Shown here in pieces: positions 7,860-11,143 of a stretch of 11,143 nucleotides of DNA; the stretch's first letter is position 1, and each line of letters opens with the position of its first letter. The notes beneath the pieces were generated by a model, which worked only from the letters and a program-made list of their open reading frames with translations, was not told the origin of the DNA and did no database searches. A program made the position numbers and the translations under genes. Source of the DNA: JADGQA01 sp964579855 (GTDB lineage Bacteria > Bacteroidota > Ignavibacteria > UBA10030); the NCBI GenBank assembly GCA_964579855.1, contig CAZOIM010000135.1, positions 1-11,143 of the forward strand. The letters run 5' to 3'.

Positions 7860-9104
7860 ATGCGTGCCGAGCTGGGTCAGCCATTGAAGATTTCTGAAAG
7901 GCAATCGCCTGTTGATGCCATACAGTATCAACATGTTCCGAAATTGCTGAACTTGTTCAAGATTTGGGGACCGGCATGGCTCGTGATGATCGCCGACGTC
8001 GATGCGGCGAGTGTGATCACGGCAGCCGAGAGTGGCGCGATCTATGGAACAAAGCTCGTCTGGTTTCTCTTCGTTCTTTGCATACCCTTGTATGTCATTC
8101 AAGAAGTTGCCGGAAGAGTCGGAGCAGTCACGGGCAAGGGACTTGGCGAACTCATCAGGGAAAATTACAGCAGGCGAACTGCCCTCTTTGCATCCGTTCC
8201 CATGGCGCTCGTAGATGTTATCAGCTACGTTGTCGAATACACGGGCACGGCAATCGGCTTCCAAATCCTCGGCATCTCTCCGTTGATTTCGGTACCCGTC
8301 GTTTTCATCGCACATATTCTCATCGTGTACGAACGGAAGTATGCTGAAGCTGAACGACCTCTTCTTGTTATTTCGGTCTTGTTTGCCGTTGCGTGGGGGA
8401 TCTCCGCGTTTTTGACGGCGCGCCGTGGATTGGAAGTTACCCCATTCTATTTTTCTACGTCACCCAATTTTTTGTTTCTTCTCTCGGCCAATGTCGGTGC
8501 GGTGATCATGCCCTTCATGTTGTTCTACCAGGCATCCGCTACTGCCGAGAAAGGAATTACCGCAAAACATCTTTGGGCCGTGAGAATTGAAACGGCCGTT
8601 GGGGCCCTGGTTTCTGAATTGATCATGGTCGCAGTCGTGATTGCGACGATCGGTGTCGGTACAGATTCGCTCAATTTTGCCGAACCGGGAGTACTGTCAA
8701 AAGGGCTCTCTGCCGTGGCTGGGACCTATGCCCCTTATGTATTCAGTGTTGGTCTGATCGCCGCCTCCTTCATAGCGCTGATCGTAATTTCTCTGGGCAG
8801 TTCGTGGGGAGTCACAGAAGCGCTTGGTTGGGGAAGGAAGAACTGGTTCAAATTGTATCTCGTTGAATCAGTTCCCGCCCTGATCATCCCAATGCTCACG
8901 CTAAATCTTGTCAATCTTGCGATGCATTTAATGGTCCTGCAAATCGTGGTGCTGTTGGGGCCGGCCATAACCCTGGGGCTTATCTCTGCGGACAAAAAGC
9001 TCATGGGAGAACATTCTCTGGTCGGGTTCAATAAGTTTGCCTACTGGGCTTTTATCGTTCTCATTTTTGGCACTGGGATAGTCGGAATTGTCACACTGTT
9101 TTGA
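7860..9104 (+). CDS. Nramp-superfamily transporter with non-canonical metal site
   Basis: Inner-membrane transporter of the Nramp (SLC11) superfamily, 414 aa, with about 11 hydrophobic helices (roughly 36-57, 66-83, 108-134, 139-156, 166-185, 205-226, 246-268, 289-312, 333-351, 355-375, 393-413). TM1 reads GPAWLVMIADVDAASVITA (37-55); aligned to the canonical GPG...DPGN helix, the metal-binding Asp is kept (D48) but Asn becomes Ser (DAAS, 48-51) and an extra Asp (D46) appears. TM6 reads NVGAVIMPFMLFY (211-223): the metal-ligand Met is kept (M217) while the His of MPH becomes Phe (F219). TM3 has E126 but Gly where Nramps usually have the second acidic residue. Substrate and proton coupling therefore cannot be assumed: Mn/Fe import is the family default, while Mg or another cation is an alternative. 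GKGLGELIRE (92-101) matches a bacterial Nramp-like subgroup with DADVGS/DTDAGS-type TM1 motifs that I recall. The start is the only ATG near TM1 on its N-terminal side and has no clear ribosome site. Confidence 0.88.
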   Translation: MRAELGQPLKISERQSPVDAIQYQHVPKLLNLFKIWGPAWLVMIADVDAASVITAAESGAIYGTKLVWFLFVLCIPLYVIQEVAGRVGAVTGKGLGELIRENYSRRTALFASVPMALVDVISYVVEYTGTAIGFQILGISPLISVPVVFIAHILIVYERKYAEAERPLLVISVLFAVAWGISAFLTARRGLEVTPFYFSTSPNFLFLLSANVGAVIMPFMLFYQASATAEKGITAKHLWAVRIETAVGALVSELIMVAVVIATIGVGTDSLNFAEPGVLSKGLSAVAGTYAPYVFSVGLIAASFIALIVISLGSSWGVTEALGWGRKNWFKLYLVESVPALIIPMLTLNLVNLAMHLMVLQIVVLLGPAITLGLISADKKLMGEHSLVGFNKFAYWAFIVLIFGTGIVGIVTLF

Positions 9105-9201
9105 GCTGGTTGAAGTGTCTATTGCACTATCGACCATATTTCGTTGGTCTGAGGCCGAGACATATCAAGAGTTTTAAGATTTAGAACATATCCAACACAC
9201 A

Positions 9202-9208
9202 AGGAAGG
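9202..9208 (+). promoter_or_regulatory. Ribosome binding site of the M1 peptidase gene
   Basis: AGGAAGG lies 10 nt before the ATG at 9219, and a typical signal peptide starts at that ATG. Together they fix the start. It is the strongest Shine-Dalgarno-like sequence before any gene in the window. The 114-bp gap upstream (9105-9218) shows only a small inverted repeat (GACCA 9132-9136 / TGGTC 9145-9149) and no clear promoter. Confidence 0.6.
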
Positions 9209-9218
9209 GTTTAAGCAA

Positions 9219-11143
9219 ATGAAACGCAGGATTGTCTTCCCGCTGGCGGTCAGTATTCTCCTGTTGTCAAGCAATCAGATGCAAGCACAGGAAATTTCCA
9301 AGTATGATCCACACGAGACTTTCGATCCAAATTTTCTGAACACGACGGGGACGATGTACCGGAGCGGCAGCGGTGAGGCCGGACCTGCATATTGGCAGAA
9401 CACAGCCGACTACAAGTTGTCGGCAGAACTTGACGATACCGCAAATATTATCACAGCGCACGAGAATATCGCCTACAAAAACAATAGTCCAGACGCGCTG
9501 TCCTATCTCTGGCTTCAACTTGACCAGAATCTGTTTCGGAAGGATTCTCGCGGCGCAGCAACGGAACCTGTCGGCGGTACGAGATTGGCTCCCCGTCAGT
9601 TTACACAGGGATTCATACTCAAATCGGTGAAAATCAAACTTCACGGTAAGTCTTCCACACCAAGATATATCGTATCGGACACCAGGCTGCAAATCATCCT
9701 GACCGACGCGATGAAACCAAAGGGAGATGAGATTGAAATCACCTTCGAGTACAGTTTCGAGATCCCGGGGTACGGATCTGATCGTATGGGTTGGACACAA
9801 ACCAAAAACGGGACAATCTTCGAAATTGCACAATGGTATCCTCGTATGGAGGTCTACGATGACGTCATCGGCTGGAACACTCTACCATATCTAGGTCAAG
9901 GGGAGTTCTATCTTGAATACGGGGATTACGATTTCTCGATTAACGTCCCTGAAGATATGATCGTCGTCGCGTCCGGAGAGCTTCAGAATCCCAGGGACGT
10001 TCTCACGTCGCAAGAGCGCAACAGGCTTGAACAGGCAGCGAAGAGTGACAAAACTGTGATGATCCACGGGGTCAATGAAATTACGCCATTGGACCAGCGT
10101 CCGGCGAAGATGGAGAGAAGAACGTGGCATTATACTATGCACAACGCACGCGATGTTGCCTGGGCGGCATCGAGGGCATTCATCTGGGATGCGGCACGCA
10201 TCAATCTCCCGAGCGGCAACACATGCATCGCTATGTCCGCATATCCTGTTGAGAGCGAAGGCGATTCCGCCTGGACCAGATCGACGGAGTACGTGAAAGG
10301 GACTGTGGAGTATAATTCGAAGCAGTGGTTTGAATACCCGTACCCGGTTTCAGTCAATGTTGCCGGCACAGTGGGTGGCATGGAGTACCCGGGCATTGTT
10401 TTCTGCAGCTCAAGGAGCAGGCGGGGAGGTCTCTGGGGAGTGACGACACACGAGGTTGGCCATACGTGGTTCCCCATGATCGTCGGCTCCAATGAACGTG
10501 AGTACCCGTGGATGGATGAAGGTTTCAATACGTTCATCAATGTCTATTCGACTAAGAATTTCAACAACGGGGAATATGAGACGCGTCGGGATTCGGCGCG
10601 GAGGTTCGTTCCTTTTATGTTGCGTCCAAACGTAGTTCCCATTATGACCTATGCGGATGCAGTCCCGAGGCGTGATCTTGGAACCATTGCATATTTCAAA
10701 CCTTCCGCGGGGTTGGTTATGCTTCGTGAATATGTATTGGGCCCCGAGCGGTTTGATTATGCGTTCCGCGAATATATTAAACGATGGGCATTCAAACATC
10801 CTCAGCCATCCGATTTCTTTCGGTCCATGAATGACGCTTCCGGCGAAAACCTGAATTGGTTTTGGAAATCGTGGTTCGTGGAAACCTGGAAACTCGACCA
10901 GGCTGTCAAGGATGTAAAATACGTCGACAACGACCCTTCGAAGGGAGTGATCATCACAGTCTCCAACAACGAAAAAATGGTGATGCCGCTGACGGTGGAA
11001 ATAAAAGAGTCCAACGGTCACGATGGTCGATTGGTACTTCCGGTGGAAATCTGGGAGAGATCCGGCGAATGGAGCTTCGAGTACCCTTCCACGAGCATGG
11101 TGGACTCTGTCATTATCGACCCGGACCATATGCTTCCCGATGT
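9219..11143 (+). CDS. Exported M1-family zinc metallopeptidase (3' end cut by window)
   Basis: The frame is open from ATG 9219 to the window edge, giving 641 codons without a stop. Residues 1-24 form a Sec signal peptide: basic MKRR, hydrophobic core VFPLAVSILLLSS, and cleavage probably after MQAQ, so the enzyme works in the periplasm or outside. M1 (gluzincin) signatures: HEVGH at 411-415 (Zn ligands H411 and H415, catalytic E412), third Zn ligand E434 in WMDEGFNTF exactly 18 residues later, substrate motif GGMEYPG at 386-392 (E389 would bind the free N-terminus), and Y492 in AYFKPSAGLVML as the likely transition-state Tyr. The N-terminal half is the beta-rich M1 domain; a helical domain follows at about 490-570. 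The last residues, DPDHMLPDV, resemble the close of the final beta domain in related proteins, so little may be missing, although a T9SS tail beyond the edge is possible. Aminopeptidase activity is inferred; the specific peptide substrate is unknown. Confidence 0.92.
   Translation, partial: MKRRIVFPLAVSILLLSSNQMQAQEISKYDPHETFDPNFLNTTGTMYRSGSGEAGPAYWQNTADYKLSAELDDTANIITAHENIAYKNNSPDALSYLWLQLDQNLFRKDSRGAATEPVGGTRLAPRQFTQGFILKSVKIKLHGKSSTPRYIVSDTRLQIILTDAMKPKGDEIEITFEYSFEIPGYGSDRMGWTQTKNGTIFEIAQWYPRMEVYDDVIGWNTLPYLGQGEFYLEYGDYDFSINVPEDMIVVASGELQNPRDVLTSQERNRLEQAAKSDKTVMIHGVNEITPLDQRPAKMERRTWHYTMHNARDVAWAASRAFIWDAARINLPSGNTCIAMSAYPVESEGDSAWTRSTEYVKGTVEYNSKQWFEYPYPVSVNVAGTVGGMEYPGIVFCSSRSRRGGLWGVTTHEVGHTWFPMIVGSNEREYPWMDEGFNTFINVYSTKNFNNGEYETRRDSARRFVPFMLRPNVVPIMTYADAVPRRDLGTIAYFKPSAGLVMLREYVLGPERFDYAFREYIKRWAFKHPQPSDFFRSMNDASGENLNWFWKSWFVETWKLDQAVKDVKYVDNDPSKGVIITVSNNEKMVMPLTVEIKESNGHDGRLVLPVEIWERSGEWSFEYPSTSMVDSVIIDPDHMLPD

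Noticed and set aside
10410..11129. Long antisense ORF (239 codons) opposite the M1 peptidase
   Set aside because: The + strand frame here encodes the zinc site and the rest of a clear M1 peptidase. The antisense product shows no family motif and is a shadow of biased codon use.

Overview
The window most resembles a chromosomal segment of a Bacteroidota/Ignavibacteriota-type (FCB group) bacterium of intermediate GC. The main clue is the first 135 bases, which encode the end of a protein with a type A C-terminal sorting tail of the type IX secretion system, a machine confined to that group. A Sec-exported M1 peptidase with a GGMEYPG motif and a soluble multi-PAS hybrid histidine kinase fit this placement. 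No phylogenetic marker gene is present, so the assignment is inference. All recognisable genes are on the + strand.

Layout. (1) 1-4107 looks like one transcription unit: the 3' end of a T9SS-exported protein, then 6 bp later a GH2 beta-mannosidase without signal peptide, then 21 bp later a long GH130 mannoside phosphorylase/hydrolase-like protein, also without signal peptide. Together they suggest cytoplasmic breakdown of beta-mannosides, possibly fed by an exported enzyme encoded upstream. (2) 4108-4457 is a 350-bp gap with a weak hairpin and only weak promoter-like signals. (3) 4458-7610 encodes a 1050-residue cytosolic hybrid histidine kinase with about five PAS domains, HisKA, HATPase and a C-terminal receiver, with no response-regulator gene next to it. 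(4) 7611-7859 holds a good sigma70-like promoter (CTGACA-N17-GATAAT) and a potentially structured leader of about 100 nt. (5) 7860-9104 encodes an Nramp-superfamily transporter with altered metal-site motifs (DPGN to DAAS, MPH to MPF). (6) 9219 to the window end encodes most of an exported M1-family zinc metallopeptidase, cut by the window edge.

The three blocks (mannoside catabolism, kinase, transporter/peptidase) show no sequence evidence of a shared function. No mobile element, CRISPR array, tRNA or rRNA was recognised. The points most worth a second look are the divergent Nramp metal site together with its leader, and the unusually long GH130 protein. I see no convincing wholly new system.
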